Below, piece by piece: positions 24,288 to 33,751 of a stretch of 64,000 bases of DNA (its first letter is position 1; each line of letters starts with the position of its first letter). The position numbers were made by a program, and so were the translations under genes. The DNA is from Solwaraspora sp. WMMD792 (GTDB lineage: Bacteria > Actinomycetota > Actinomycetes > Mycobacteriales > Micromonosporaceae), in contig NZ_JARUBH010000009.1 of the NCBI RefSeq assembly GCF_029626105.1, forward strand, positions 5,022,001-5,086,000, in the 5' to 3' direction. The notes under the pieces were generated by a model. That model was not told where the DNA came from and ran no database searches. It worked only from the letters and a program-made list of their open reading frames with translations.

Positions 24288-26039
24288 TCAGGTCGCCGGC
24301 TCGGCCTCGTCGACCGCTTCGGTGGCCTGCTTGAGCAGCCAGCTCAGCCCGGACCGGCGGGCCACCACGGTGATCCGGTCCCGGGCCTGCAGCCGAAAAC
24401 CCGACGCCGGCAGCCAGACCGGTCCAGGCTCGCCGAACTGCGCGAACGCGATCACCCGTACGCCCGGATTGTCGCCGGCGGCGGCGAGCGACCCGCCGTC
24501 CAGCGCCGACCCGGCGGCGACGATCACCTCGGCGACCAGCAGCACGTGCCGGCCGACCGGGATGGTCGCGATCACCTCGCGGTCCATCAGCGCGGCGGCG
24601 AACGCCGGCGCCGCCAGGTACGACACGCTGCGGGATATGCCGATGTTGAAGGTGCGCTGGATCCGGCTGGCGAAATCGCCATCGAACAGCCGCAGCACGA
24701 CGTGCACGTCGCTGTGGATCTCCCGGGCGTACAGCGCCGCCTGCAGGTTCGTCACGTCGTCGGTGGAGACGATCACCAGCGCCCGGCAGGCGGCCACCGA
24801 GGCGGCGCGCAGCGTCTCCTCCTGGGAGCCGTCGCCGACGATCAACGGGACGCCCAGCTCCCGCGCAACCGAGACGCCCCGCGCGTCCGGGTCCTTGTCG
24901 ACCCCGACCACCTCGACTCCGAGGTCGTGCAGCTGCCACATCACCCGGGTGCCGACGTTGCCGAGCCCGACGACCACGACATGCTCGCTGCGCTCCGGCC
25001 GGGTCTGCCGGTCGGCGATCGCCAGCCGGGCGTTCACCAGACCGTCCACCACCGCGGCGGTGAGCAGCGGGATCAACGCCAGCCCGGCCAGGCTGAGCAC
25101 CACCTGCATCACCTGTACGGCGGCCGACTGGTTTGGGTCCGGATCGGCGCCGCTGAGCGTCATCACCACGGTCAGGTAGACCGCCTCGGCGACGCTCACC
25201 TGCGCGACACGCGACAGCAGCGTGCCGAAGACCACCACCACCGCCAGTACGCCGAGCGTGGCCATCCCGATCTTGCGGGTGGCGAAGGACCGCAACGCCC
25301 GTACCGGGTCCCGCCACAGCCGGGCGCGCTGACGGGCGCGGACGATCCGGCGGGCCGCCCGGACCGGCGCCAGCTGGCTGCCGGCCGCCTCGGCCAGCAC
25401 CAGATCGGCGTTGTGCTGGTCGGCCGGCAGCACCCGGGGGCGGCCGGCGTCGCTCAGGTCGGCCAGCCCGCAGATGACGTGCTCGGGGCGGACCTCGTCG
25501 CGCTGCGCCACGTGCAGCGTCCGGCCGCCATGGCGGAAGTGGGTCGGCGACACCACCCCGAGGGCGGCCGCGACAAAGGCGGGTGCCGCCATCGACGCGT
25601 CGGACAGCACCTCACAGTCGGCGAACAGCCGCTTCACCCGGCTGCCCAGCCGGGTGTTGAACATCCGCATCACCACCCGCAGGTCGGGCTCGACCTCCTG
25701 GGCGCACAGCGCCGCGTTGATGTTGCCGACGTCGTCCTGGTTGAGCAGCGCCAGGCCGCGCGCGCCGGCCAGCCCGGCGCTGCGGAACGTCTGCTCGGTG
25801 AGCCGGTCGGCCCGCAGCAGCCGGATCCCCTTGATCGATCGCATGTCCGGCCCGTCCGGCCGGGGCCGGGTAGGCACGATGACCGTCACCGTGGCGGCCG
25901 CCGCCACCAGCTCGCCGACCAGCCGGTAGGCCAGCGGATCGTGCCCGCAGACAACGTAGTGCGGCCGGTTGTCACCGTTGCTGCGCAGCCGCCCGCCGAC
26001 GGCGCGGCGGGCGCGGTCACGCCACGGGTCGACAGCCAT
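24288..26039 (-). CDS. Channel-like membrane protein with two TrkA-N/RCK domains
   Basis: 583 residues. The first NAD-binding Rossmann domain begins YVVCGHDPLAYRLV near residue 28; the second begins VVVVGLGNVGTRV after the membrane part. Between them two hydrophobic helices (KIGMATLGVLAVVVVFGTLL and VMQVVLSLAGLALIPLLTAAV) flank a pore-loop-like segment TVVMTLSGADPDPN, where K+ channels have TVGYGD. A terminal TrkA-C-like region includes LPASGFRLQARDRITVVARR. The arrangement resembles bacterial RCK channels, but the altered filter means K+ selectivity cannot be assumed. Confidence 0.85.
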   Translation of the reverse strand: MAVDPWRDRARRAVGGRLRSNGDNRPHYVVCGHDPLAYRLVGELVAAAATVTVIVPTRPRPDGPDMRSIKGIRLLRADRLTEQTFRSAGLAGARGLALLNQDDVGNINAALCAQEVEPDLRVVMRMFNTRLGSRVKRLFADCEVLSDASMAAPAFVAAALGVVSPTHFRHGGRTLHVAQRDEVRPEHVICGLADLSDAGRPRVLPADQHNADLVLAEAAGSQLAPVRAARRIVRARQRARLWRDPVRALRSFATRKIGMATLGVLAVVVVFGTLLSRVAQVSVAEAVYLTVVMTLSGADPDPNQSAAVQVMQVVLSLAGLALIPLLTAAVVDGLVNARLAIADRQTRPERSEHVVVVGLGNVGTRVMWQLHDLGVEVVGVDKDPDARGVSVARELGVPLIVGDGSQEETLRAASVAACRALVIVSTDDVTNLQAALYAREIHSDVHVVLRLFDGDFASRIQRTFNIGISRSVSYLAAPAFAAALMDREVIATIPVGRHVLLVAEVIVAAGSALDGGSLAAAGDNPGVRVIAFAQFGEPGPVWLPASGFRLQARDRITVVARRSGLSWLLKQATEAVDEAEPAT

Positions 26040-26159
26040 GACCGGATGGTAGCCACCGACGGCACGCGCGGGGTGACCGCAAAGTCGCCTCCCCGACGGA
26101 CCGGACCGGCACACTGGACCCGGCACCCGGCCCATCACCGCAGACGCAAGGAGGAGCTC

Positions 26160-27728
26160 TTGGGACTGTCCCGAACGGTCGGCCGGCTCTTCGGCGTACG
26201 GTCCGAGCTGGTCCGGGCGGATCCGGCCGGCACCGACCGGGTGGCCGCCGGCACCGACGCGCTGGTGGTCGGCGGCGGCATCGCCGGCATGTGCGCGGCG
26301 ATCGTCCTCGCCGAACGCGGCGTACGGGTCACCGTGCTGGAAGGCGCCGCCCAGCTCGGCGGACGACTGGCCGCCTGGCCGGAGACGCTGACCGACGGTA
26401 CGGTCCAGCCGGTCGACCACGGTTTCCACGCGTTCTTCCGCCAGTACTACAACTGGCGGGCGATCCTGCGCCGGGCCGACCCGACACTCGGCATGCTGCG
26501 CCCGGTCGACGGCTATCCGGTGTGGTCGGCGCAGTGGCCACCGGAGGAGTTCGGCCGGTTGCCGACCGCCCCGCCGCTGAACCTGCTGGCGCTGCTGCTG
26601 CGCAGCCCGAGTCTGCGGCTACGCGAACTGCGCGAGATGGACCGTCGGGCGGCGATGCCGCTGCTGGCATACCATCCGGACCGGACGTACGCCGAACTCG
26701 ACGAGCGGTCCGCCGCCGAACTGCTGGACTCGCTGCGGCTACCGGACCGGGCCCGCGCCATGCTGTTCGAGGTCTTCTCCCACTCGTTCTTCAACCACGA
26801 GCGGGAAATGTCCGCCGCCGAACTGGTGGCCAACTTCCACTTCTACTTCCTGGGCAACCCGGAAGGGCTCGGCTTCGACGCACCGGAGCAGGATTACGAC
26901 GCCGCGATCTGGCAGCCGCTGCACGAGCATCTGCGCCGCCGCGGTGGCCGGGTGGTCACCAGGGACGCGGTGCAGACCGTCAGCCCTCGGCGGGCCAACG
27001 GGTGGCAGGTGCGGTGCGCTTCCGGAGCGGCGCACACCGCCCGGTACGTGGTGCTGGCCGTCGACCCGCCGGCGTTGCGCACGCTGCTGACTGACTCGCC
27101 CCGGCTGGCCGAGGCCGCGCCGACGTTGGCCGAGCGGGTCGGCTCGCTGGTCGACAGCCCGCCGTACGCGGTGGCCCGGCTCTGGTTGGGCGGCGATGTC
27201 GCTGCCGACCGGCCGGTGTTCAGCGGCGTCTCCCGCCAGCCGACCCTGGACTCGGTCACCCTCTACCACCGGCTGGAGCGTCAGGCGCGGCAGTGGGCGC
27301 AGCGCAGCCGGGGCGCGGTGCTCGAACTCCACGCGTACGCCTGCCCGGAGCAGGTGCCGGCCGAGGTGCTGGCCGACCGGATGCGCACCGAGTTGGCGTC
27401 GCTGTGGCCGGAGGTGGCCGACCTGCCGGTGCTGGAGTCACGGGCGCGGGTCGAGGCGCAGGCTCCGGCGTTCCCGCCCGGGGCGGCCGCCGCGCGGCCC
27501 GGCGTGGTCACCGACGCGGACGGATTGTTCCTGGCCGGCGACGGGATCGACACCGACCTGCCGAGCGCTCTGATGGAACGGGCGGCGGTGACCGGGATCC
27601 TGGCCGCGAACCACATCCTGCGTCGGGAGGGCGCGGCCACCGAGCCGCTGCGGACAATCCGCCGGTACGGCCTGTTGGCGCGGGAGCGACACCCGTCGAC
27701 GCCGGCCGACGTCGGCCCGCCGCAGTAG
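26160..27728 (+). CDS. FAD-dependent oxidoreductase, CrtU-like (carotenoid desaturase/methyltransferase family)
   Basis: 522 residues from TTG 26160, five bases after the strong ribosome-binding site AAGGAGG; the frame opening further upstream is antisense to the channel gene. FAD motif VVGGGIAGMCAAIVLAERG near 36-54, then the CrtU-type hallmark VDHGFHAFFRQYYNWR, EVFSHSFFNHEREMSAAEL and FYFLGNPEGLGFD, and C-terminal FLAGDGIDTDLPSALMER. CrtU enzymes make aromatic rings at carotenoid ends. No phytoene or lycopene genes are in the window, so this copy may act alone or on a different isoprenoid. Confidence 0.85.
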   Translation: MGLSRTVGRLFGVRSELVRADPAGTDRVAAGTDALVVGGGIAGMCAAIVLAERGVRVTVLEGAAQLGGRLAAWPETLTDGTVQPVDHGFHAFFRQYYNWRAILRRADPTLGMLRPVDGYPVWSAQWPPEEFGRLPTAPPLNLLALLLRSPSLRLRELREMDRRAAMPLLAYHPDRTYAELDERSAAELLDSLRLPDRARAMLFEVFSHSFFNHEREMSAAELVANFHFYFLGNPEGLGFDAPEQDYDAAIWQPLHEHLRRRGGRVVTRDAVQTVSPRRANGWQVRCASGAAHTARYVVLAVDPPALRTLLTDSPRLAEAAPTLAERVGSLVDSPPYAVARLWLGGDVAADRPVFSGVSRQPTLDSVTLYHRLERQARQWAQRSRGAVLELHAYACPEQVPAEVLADRMRTELASLWPEVADLPVLESRARVEAQAPAFPPGAAAARPGVVTDADGLFLAGDGIDTDLPSALMERAAVTGILAANHILRREGAATEPLRTIRRYGLLARERHPSTPADVGPPQ

Positions 27729-27753
27729 TGGCAGTGCGGCGGGCCGACGTCGG
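27706..27753. terminator. Bidirectional 19-bp hairpin containing the CrtU-like stop codon
   Basis: Perfect 19-bp inverted repeat (27706-27724 with 27735-27753; arm CCGACGTCGGCCCGCCGCA) with a ten-base loop. The TAG of the CrtU-like gene sits in the loop. It lies between two convergent genes and can stop transcription from both sides. Confidence 0.8.
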
Positions 27754-27764
27754 TCAGTTGTCCG

Positions 27765-28469
27765 TCAGCTGGTCTGCTCGACCGCGTCGCGGATCTCGAC
27801 GAGCGAGCCGGCGGCTTCCTCGCCGGTGCTGAAGTAGAACACGTACATCACCAGCGCGCCGCGGCTCGCCCAGACGCAGACTCCGCCCGGGATGCCTTCG
27901 AGGTCGGCGTCGCCGCACCGCGCCGACCCGCCCTTCGGACCGGCGTCGACGTCGGTGACATTGGTCATCCCGAGGCCCGTGGCGTCGCCTTCGGTGGCGT
28001 CGGCCAACTCCTGGTCGGGGTCGGCCATCACGCCGGAGACGCCGGCGATCATCACCAGGTTCTCCTGCTCGATGTCGCCGTAGAAGGCGCCGATGCTGCT
28101 GGTCGACTCGGGCACGTCGGCGGCCAGCCCGGTGGCCACCTCCTCGGCGAGTCCCTGGAAGGTCGGGTCGGTGTTCAGCTCACGGCCGGCGAGGGTGTCC
28201 GGGGTGACCAGCCGGGTCTGGGTCGCTTCGATGACCTCACCGACGGTGTCCCGGACGAGGAAGAAGGTGACGGCCGCGCCACCGAGGCAGAGCACCAGTA
28301 CGGCGGCGATGACGATCAGGATGATCCGGCCCGCCTTGGACTTCTTGGGCGGCGGGGCCATCGGAACGCCGGGCTGGCCGGCGTAGGCCGGCCCGGGAGC
28401 GGCTCCAGCCGGCGGCACCGGCTGCCCGGCGGGCGCGCCCGGGTACTGCGGCTGAGAGGGGTCAGACAT
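27765..28469 (-). CDS. Membrane protein with Pro-rich N terminus (unknown function)
   Basis: 234 residues. A Pro/Gly/Ala-rich cytoplasmic N terminus (about 1-44) is followed by a basic KKSKAGR and a single membrane segment near 48-70, then an exported domain with a Cys pair (SARCGD, GGVCVW). Common actinomycete layout for envelope proteins; no specific family identified. Preceded, in the same direction and eight bases away, by the end of the possible leader gene at 28477-28731. Confidence 0.8.
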   Translation of the reverse strand: MSDPSQPQYPGAPAGQPVPPAGAAPGPAYAGQPGVPMAPPPKKSKAGRIILIVIAAVLVLCLGGAAVTFFLVRDTVGEVIEATQTRLVTPDTLAGRELNTDPTFQGLAEEVATGLAADVPESTSSIGAFYGDIEQENLVMIAGVSGVMADPDQELADATEGDATGLGMTNVTDVDAGPKGGSARCGDADLEGIPGGVCVWASRGALVMYVFYFSTGEEAAGSLVEIRDAVEQTS

Positions 28470-28476
28470 GTTCTAC

Positions 28477-28731
28477 CTACTTCTGATGAGGGCCCCGTGA
28501 CTCCTGACCGGCAGGCGGCTCGGAGCTTTCCTGGCAACCCGCTGTACGCGGGGCCGGCCGATAGTAACGGTGGGCGGCGACAACTGAGTCGCCCGACAGG
28601 AACCGACGGGGTGGAATCACCACCGAACCGTTACCCGGGCAGGAGGCGCGCCACGACGGCCGGAGCCGGCGGCTGCCGGGGGTACGCGAGCCTCGCACCC
28701 CGTCAGTCGCCAGGAGCAGCTTGATATGCAC
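28477..28731 (-). CDS. Possible leader gene with perfect Shine-Dalgarno
   Basis: 84 codons from GTG 28731, six bases after AAGGAGGTGA (28738-28747), which is fully complementary to the 16S 3' end. The product starts MHIKLLLATDGVRGSRTPG and has no family; amino-acid content (Arg, Pro, Ser) is less protein-like than in neighbours, so only the first codons may matter. The transcript also folds GGGGT-GCGA..TCGC-GT-ACCCC near its start. It ends eight bases before the membrane-protein start, so an upstream regulatory frame is plausible. Low certainty. Confidence 0.35.
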   Translation of the reverse strand: MHIKLLLATDGVRGSRTPGSRRLRPSWRASCPGNGSVVIPPRRFLSGDSVVAAHRYYRPAPRTAGCQESSEPPAGQESRGPHQK

Positions 28732-29111
28732 TTAGCGTCACCTCCTTGGATCGGAAGTACCGGCCGAACCTGATGCCAGAGATGAATCAAGATGCACCTG
28801 TGGCATCAGACCCACGGCGGCACCCGGATCGGAGGCGACGTTGCCGCCGCAAACCGCCGTCGAACCGGCGCGCGACGCCCACCGGCCCCCTCCGTGGCCC
28901 GCCACAACGGCCCAGCGTTCCGTCAGAAGAACACGTCGCACATCGGCCGGTGGGGTGCAACGCCAGCTACTCGCGTTGCCGCTTACTGGCATGGGCTCGC
29001 TAGACATGTCATACATCAGCCGGATGTAACACAACCCGGGATACAGTGACGCCCGGCAATCTGACGGACGGCGGCCGTGCCCAGCGCTGCTGTCACGGTT
29101 GCTGCCACGGC
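28732..29111. other. Intergenic stretch of about 380 bases
   Basis: No protein gene or known RNA recognised. It holds the Shine-Dalgarno of the possible leader gene at its left end and runs to the tRNA terminator. The right half (about 28960-29050) is less GC-rich and could hold a promoter reading left. Confidence 0.4.
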
Positions 29112-29138
29112 GTCCCGCCGTGCGTCGCACGGCGGGAC
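29112..29138 (-). terminator. Terminator hairpin downstream of tRNA-Thr
   Basis: A perfect 12-bp stem, GTCCCGCCGTGC / GCACGGCGGGAC, with loop GTC, begins 15 bases after the tRNA 3' end on the minus strand. Confidence 0.75.
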
Positions 29139-29152
29139 CTGCGCGTCGGTGC

Positions 29153-29229
29153 TGGAGCCCCCGGCCGGGCTCGAACCGGCGACATCTCGCTTACAAGGCG
29201 AGTGCTCTGGCCAACTGAGCTACAGGGGC
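29153..29229 (-). tRNA. tRNA-Thr (anticodon UGU), CCA encoded
   Basis: On the minus strand the acceptor stem GCCCCTG pairs with CGGGGGC, the D arm reads AGCTCAGTTGGCCAGAGC, the anticodon arm CTCGC-CTTGTAA-GCGAG carries TGT, and the T arm is GCCGG-TTCGAGC-CCGGC. The discriminator T is followed by an encoded CCA. UGU reads ACA/ACG-type Thr codons. No partial copy of its 3' end was noticed elsewhere in the window, so no integrated element is evident here. Confidence 0.95.
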
Positions 29230-29593
29230 AGCGCTTCGTTCAGCGTCAGCATAGCCACTGACGTGGCGATACCGCCGCATCGGCCGGTCTGTCCGATCGA
29301 TCTTTCCCGTTCTGCGTACGGGTGTCCGCCGCTCCGGCGGTCGCCGTGGACCTCCGGCCGAGGGTGACGAACAGTGGCATACCCCACCCTGGTGTCCGTT
29401 TTGGTCAGTTATCGGAGGTAGTTGCGGGCCGTCCCGGTCTTGGCAGCCAGGCAAATCCCGTTTACCGTGGCGTGACACGTGCGACACGTCGCCCTGGCGG
29501 CTGCGGGTACGCGTGGGCCGGCGCTCTGAGCGCCGGTCGCTCCTTCACTCGGATCGTCCGGCACGTTCCTGCCGGTGAAAGGAAGCACTGACC
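29230..29593 (+). promoter_or_regulatory. Upstream and leader region of msiK
   Basis: 364 bases without a gene. Contains a direct repeat GACACGT-GC-GACACGT at 29474-29489, a hairpin CCGGCGCT-CTG-AGCGCCGG at 29518-29536, and a second hairpin CCGGCA-N6-TGCCGG at 29558-29575 just before the ribosome-binding site AAAGGAAG. The repeat is a candidate operator, and the hairpins could form the mRNA leader. The tRNA promoter (leftward) must also lie here. Confidence 0.4.
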
Positions 29594-30685
<1,092 letters not shown>

Positions 30686-30710
30686 CCACCGCCGCCCCGG
30701 CTGACTGATT

Positions 30711-30750
30711 CGAACGGTCGGCCTTCCCTGTTGGGAAGGCCGACCGTTCG
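30711..30750 (+). terminator. Strong hairpin terminator of msiK
   Basis: A perfect 18-bp stem, CGAACGGTCGGCCTTCCC against its complement, with tetraloop TGTT, starts 26 bases after the msiK stop. Short T stretches follow (GCGTTTCC). Confidence 0.85.
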
Positions 30751-30885
30751 GCGTTTCCGAGTGGTACGCCGGGCGCCACCCGGTGCGTGGCGGCCAGGCG
30801 GGGCAAGGGAAGGGTGGCCAGGCGGTGCAAGGGGTGGGCCGGCGGGCGTCTCGCCGACCCACCCCGCTTGTGACACCGGCCGGGC

Positions 30886-30957
30886 GGGACAGACCAGCAG
30901 CGTGCCGGTGGGACAGACCGGCAGCGTGCCGGTGGGTCAGACCGGCAGCTTGCCGGC
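30886..30957. repeat. Three tandem 24-bp repeats at the 3' end of the pectate lyase gene
   Basis: Consensus GGGACAGACCGGCAGCGTGCCGGT; copies at 30886-30909, 30910-30933 and 30934-30957 differ at a few bases. The last copy encodes the final residues and stop of the pectate lyase (minus strand); the other two lie after its stop. Each unit contains a small inverted repeat (CCGGCAG..TGCCGG), so together they may act as a 3' mRNA structure or have arisen by slippage. Confidence 0.85.
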
Positions 30958-32295
30958 GCCGGCGGTGAGTCGGGTGTAGATCGGAACGATGGCGGCGGGC
31001 AGCACCGGCCCGTGGCGCAGCGTCGGGGTCCAGCCCGCGTCGTCGCCCAGGTCCGGGTCGTTCGCCGCGTTGTACGCGTCGAGCAGGCTGGCCGGGCGCA
31101 GCGGCCGATGACCCTGCCCGACCCAGCTGCCCTGCTCGGTCAGTACGGTGCCGCCCCAGTCGTAGAGCAGGTCTGCGGTGTCGATCCCGGGGCCCAGCCG
31201 GAACGAGTTGTTCTCCAGGTACGGCGCGCCCTGCACGCCCACGCCGACGGCGTACTGGAAACCGTCGCCGGACAGCTCGTAGTGGTTGTTGTAGACGTCG
31301 ATCTGTCCGAACCGGATCCGGGGCAGCCGTTGCAGACTGCCGTCGAAGACGTTGTGGTGCAGGGTGACGTTGAGCCGGCCGACGTCCGGGCCGACGGTGT
31401 TCGACGAGCCGATCAGCATGACCTTGTCCCGGCCGTCGAAGCGGTTGTAGGACACGGTCACCAGGCTGGCGGTGTGGGTGATGTCGAGCGCCCCGTCGTG
31501 CACCTGCAGTGGCCGGCCGAAGTAGACCGGTTGGGCGCTGTCCGGGTTGTCGCCGTCGGTGAAGGTGTTGTGGTCGACCCAGACGTTCTCCGACCGGCGT
31601 ACCGACATCAGGTCGAACTGGGAGTTCCAGTTGCCGGCGTCGCCGTCATCCGGCGACCAGGCGGGAAAGCAGTCGTACGCGTCGTCGAAGACGATGTTGC
31701 GGACGATGACGTTACGGACGCTGTCCACCATCAGGGTCAGGTTCTCCAGCCGGGCTCCGCGCAGCCCGACGATGGTGGTGTTGGCGCCGACGTTGATCTG
31801 GGTGTACCGGGTCTGATTGGTGACCGACCGGCGCCGGGCGTCCTCCAGCGGGCCGCTCGGGTCGTTCTCGTATCCCCAGACGGCCGGGTCGTAGGTGACC
31901 AGGAACTCGTCGAAGTCGTATTCGGGGTCGGCGAGGTCGGCACAGGTCAACAGGTTGCCGTCCGGCCCTTCGAAGCCGTTGATCGCACCTGCGACGTAAA
32001 TGATCTTCGGGGTGTCGTTGTTCCGGTTGGTGGCGTTGTCGCCGCCGAGGGCGTCGATCAGTTCGGCCCGGCTGTCGACCACGTGGACGTTGTCCTGGCT
32101 GGCCGCCGATCCTCCGGTGGTGCCCTCGCCGGCGGCCGCCCAGCCGTCGCCCGGCGGCAGCGCCTGGCGGCCCAGCGACCGGGCCGGCCAGGACAGCCGG
32201 TCGGAGTTGGTGTCCCGGCCGGCGGCGGCCGGTGCCGGCAGTACCGCCACGAGCGCGATTCCAGCAACAGCTGCAGTCAATCTCCTCAGTCGCAT
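30937..32295 (-). CDS. Secreted pectate lyase family 1-type protein
   Basis: 452 residues. A signal peptide (MRLRRLTAAVAGIALVAVLPAPAAA, cleaved about residue 26) is followed by a right-handed beta-helix domain with PL1 features: TTIVGLRGARLENLTL, NVIVRNIVFDDAYDC, calcium-site WVDHNTFTDG, SYNRFDGRDKVMLIGSSN, the catalytic-side LHHNVFDGSLQRLPRIRFG and VYNNHYEL. It cleaves polygalacturonate by elimination outside the cell. ATG 32295 follows GGAG; GTG codons just upstream are possible. TTTGCAG elements in front tie it to the adjacent uronate regulon. Confidence 0.93.
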   Translation of the reverse strand: MRLRRLTAAVAGIALVAVLPAPAAAGRDTNSDRLSWPARSLGRQALPPGDGWAAAGEGTTGGSAASQDNVHVVDSRAELIDALGGDNATNRNNDTPKIIYVAGAINGFEGPDGNLLTCADLADPEYDFDEFLVTYDPAVWGYENDPSGPLEDARRRSVTNQTRYTQINVGANTTIVGLRGARLENLTLMVDSVRNVIVRNIVFDDAYDCFPAWSPDDGDAGNWNSQFDLMSVRRSENVWVDHNTFTDGDNPDSAQPVYFGRPLQVHDGALDITHTASLVTVSYNRFDGRDKVMLIGSSNTVGPDVGRLNVTLHHNVFDGSLQRLPRIRFGQIDVYNNHYELSGDGFQYAVGVGVQGAPYLENNSFRLGPGIDTADLLYDWGGTVLTEQGSWVGQGHRPLRPASLLDAYNAANDPDLGDDAGWTPTLRHGPVLPAAIVPIYTRLTAGAGKLPV

Positions 32296-32368
32296 TACCA
32301 CACTCCGCACACATTGTTCGGATTCGATCACGTAACACTCAAGCAATCTTCCTGAACCCAAACGATAA

Positions 32369-32417
32369 ATTTCATCATGAAATGTGTCAATGCAGATTGT
32401 TTGCAGATTGTTTGCAG
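32369..32417 (-). promoter_or_regulatory. Pectate lyase control region: palindrome and TTTGCAG direct repeats
   Basis: Two TTTGCAG elements at 32400-32406 and 32411-32417 are spaced 11 bases (one helical turn), with another TGCAG at 32391-32395. They match the arm of the LacI-type palindrome at 39419-39434. Next to them is a separate palindrome, ATTTCAT-C-ATGAAAT, at 32369-32383. This AT-rich 240-base region upstream of the gene is the probable promoter and operator. Confidence 0.6.
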
Positions 32418-32534
32418 CGCATTTGGACGAGACCTATTCACTCGGCATCAATTTGCCGAGCGGACGACTGATCTGTCCGACTTCGCGACACCGGCGACGG
32501 CCGTCGATTTGCAGTACGTTTTCCGCCGACCCGG

Positions 32535-33719
32535 TCAGCGGCCCACCACCCCCTGCGCCAGCCGGGCCCGGTACGGCCGGACCGCCCACGGCACCTGCTG
32601 TTCGGAAAACAGCGCCAACTCGGCGGCGCCGCGCCGGACGACCGCGTTCACACCCTCGATCGTCAGCACCCGATCCGCACCCGCCACCCCGGTCGCGACC
32701 GTCCGGTCCGGACCGAGCAGACCCGGCTCCGGGGCGGCCTGCACCACCTCCAGCAGCGCGGTGAACGCCTCGGTCCGGGCCAGCGGGGCGATCAGCGGTA
32801 CGCCGACCGGATCCCTCCGGTGCGCCAGCAGGTTCTCCAGCAGTCCGGTCCGCCCCGGCACCGGTCGCATCGCCGGCTCGCCGGGCAGCCGCAGCCGGTC
32901 CGTCGGATACTCCAGCACCGCGGTGCCGGCGGTGCCGTGCACCAGCACCTCGCCGGGGATGAACTCCTCCCCGGCCAGGGTCACCGCGACCACGATCGCC
33001 AGCCCCGAATCCAGGGTGATCCGCATCGACGCGGTGTCGTCCACCTCGATCGGTCGCACCCGGTAGCGTTCCAGCTCGATTAGCACCGGCGGGCTGGGAT
33101 CCACCGCCGCCGCCACCGCCAGGCACTGCATGGTGGCGTGCGCCAACGGGTTGGCCAGCGCGCCGTCCAGCGACGGGCGGCCGTCGACGGTGCGCCGCCC
33201 GGCCCACGGCGACCGCCGGTAGTAGGCGTCGTCGCGCTGCCAGGAGGCGACCGTCGAGATCCCGGTGACCGTGCCGAGCCGACCGCCGGTGGCCGCCGCG
33301 GTCAGCTCGGCCAACGCCGCCGACCCGAGCGCTTGGAAACCGACCTGGCAGACCCGGCCGTGCCGGGCCAGCGCCGCAGCCAGCCGCCGATGCTCGTCGA
33401 GGGACAGCACCGGCGGCTTCTCCAGCAGCAGGTCCGCGCCGGCGGCCAGCGCGTCCAGCGCGATCGGCAGATGGGTGTACGGCGGCGTGCAGATCACCAC
33501 CACGTCCGGCCGGGTCTGCGCCAGCATCCGCCGGTGGTCGGTGCCGACCTGCACCCCGTCCGGGATCGGAGCGTCGGGGGCCGGCTCGACCGGCCGTACG
33601 TCGACCAGGCCGACCAGGTGCAGTTCGCCGGCGGCGTGCAGCGGGGCGATCTGCCGCCGGTGCCACCGGCCGTGCCCGTTGGCACCGATCAGGGCCACCC
33701 GGGGCGGGGTGCTCGTCAC
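32535..33719 (-). CDS. Gfo/Idh/MocA-family oxidoreductase
   Basis: 394 residues from GTG 33719 (ribosome-binding site GGAGG). The N-terminal Rossmann fold reads RVALIGANGHGRWH, followed by VVICTPPYTHLPIALDAL and the family signature LLEKPPVLSLDEH (EKP). The C-terminal sheet domain includes LANPLAHATMQCL. It should use NAD(P) to oxidise or reduce a sugar or sugar derivative. It is the last gene of the leftward uronate operon, 32 bases after the reductase gene. Confidence 0.9.
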   Translation of the reverse strand: MTSTPPRVALIGANGHGRWHRRQIAPLHAAGELHLVGLVDVRPVEPAPDAPIPDGVQVGTDHRRMLAQTRPDVVVICTPPYTHLPIALDALAAGADLLLEKPPVLSLDEHRRLAAALARHGRVCQVGFQALGSAALAELTAAATGGRLGTVTGISTVASWQRDDAYYRRSPWAGRRTVDGRPSLDGALANPLAHATMQCLAVAAAVDPSPPVLIELERYRVRPIEVDDTASMRITLDSGLAIVVAVTLAGEEFIPGEVLVHGTAGTAVLEYPTDRLRLPGEPAMRPVPGRTGLLENLLAHRRDPVGVPLIAPLARTEAFTALLEVVQAAPEPGLLGPDRTVATGVAGADRVLTIEGVNAVVRRGAAELALFSEQQVPWAVRPYRARLAQGVVGR

Positions 33720-33751
33720 GTCGGGAACCTCCACCCTGTCGACGGCCGCGG

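Noticed and set aside
24546-26159. Rightward open frame running into the CrtU-like gene
   Set aside because: It is antisense to the channel-like gene; the true start is the TTG at 26160 behind AAGGAGG.
28540-28740. Riboswitch before the membrane-protein gene
   Set aside because: Hairpins are present, but no conserved core of a known class (TPP, cobalamin, c-di-AMP, SAM, glycine) could be matched by eye.
29153-29229. tRNA-Thr as integration site of a genomic island
   Set aside because: No integrase gene and no second copy of the tRNA 3' end were noticed in the window.
30886-30957. Possible CRISPR array
   Set aside because: The three 24-bp units are directly adjacent with no spacers and overlap a coding end.
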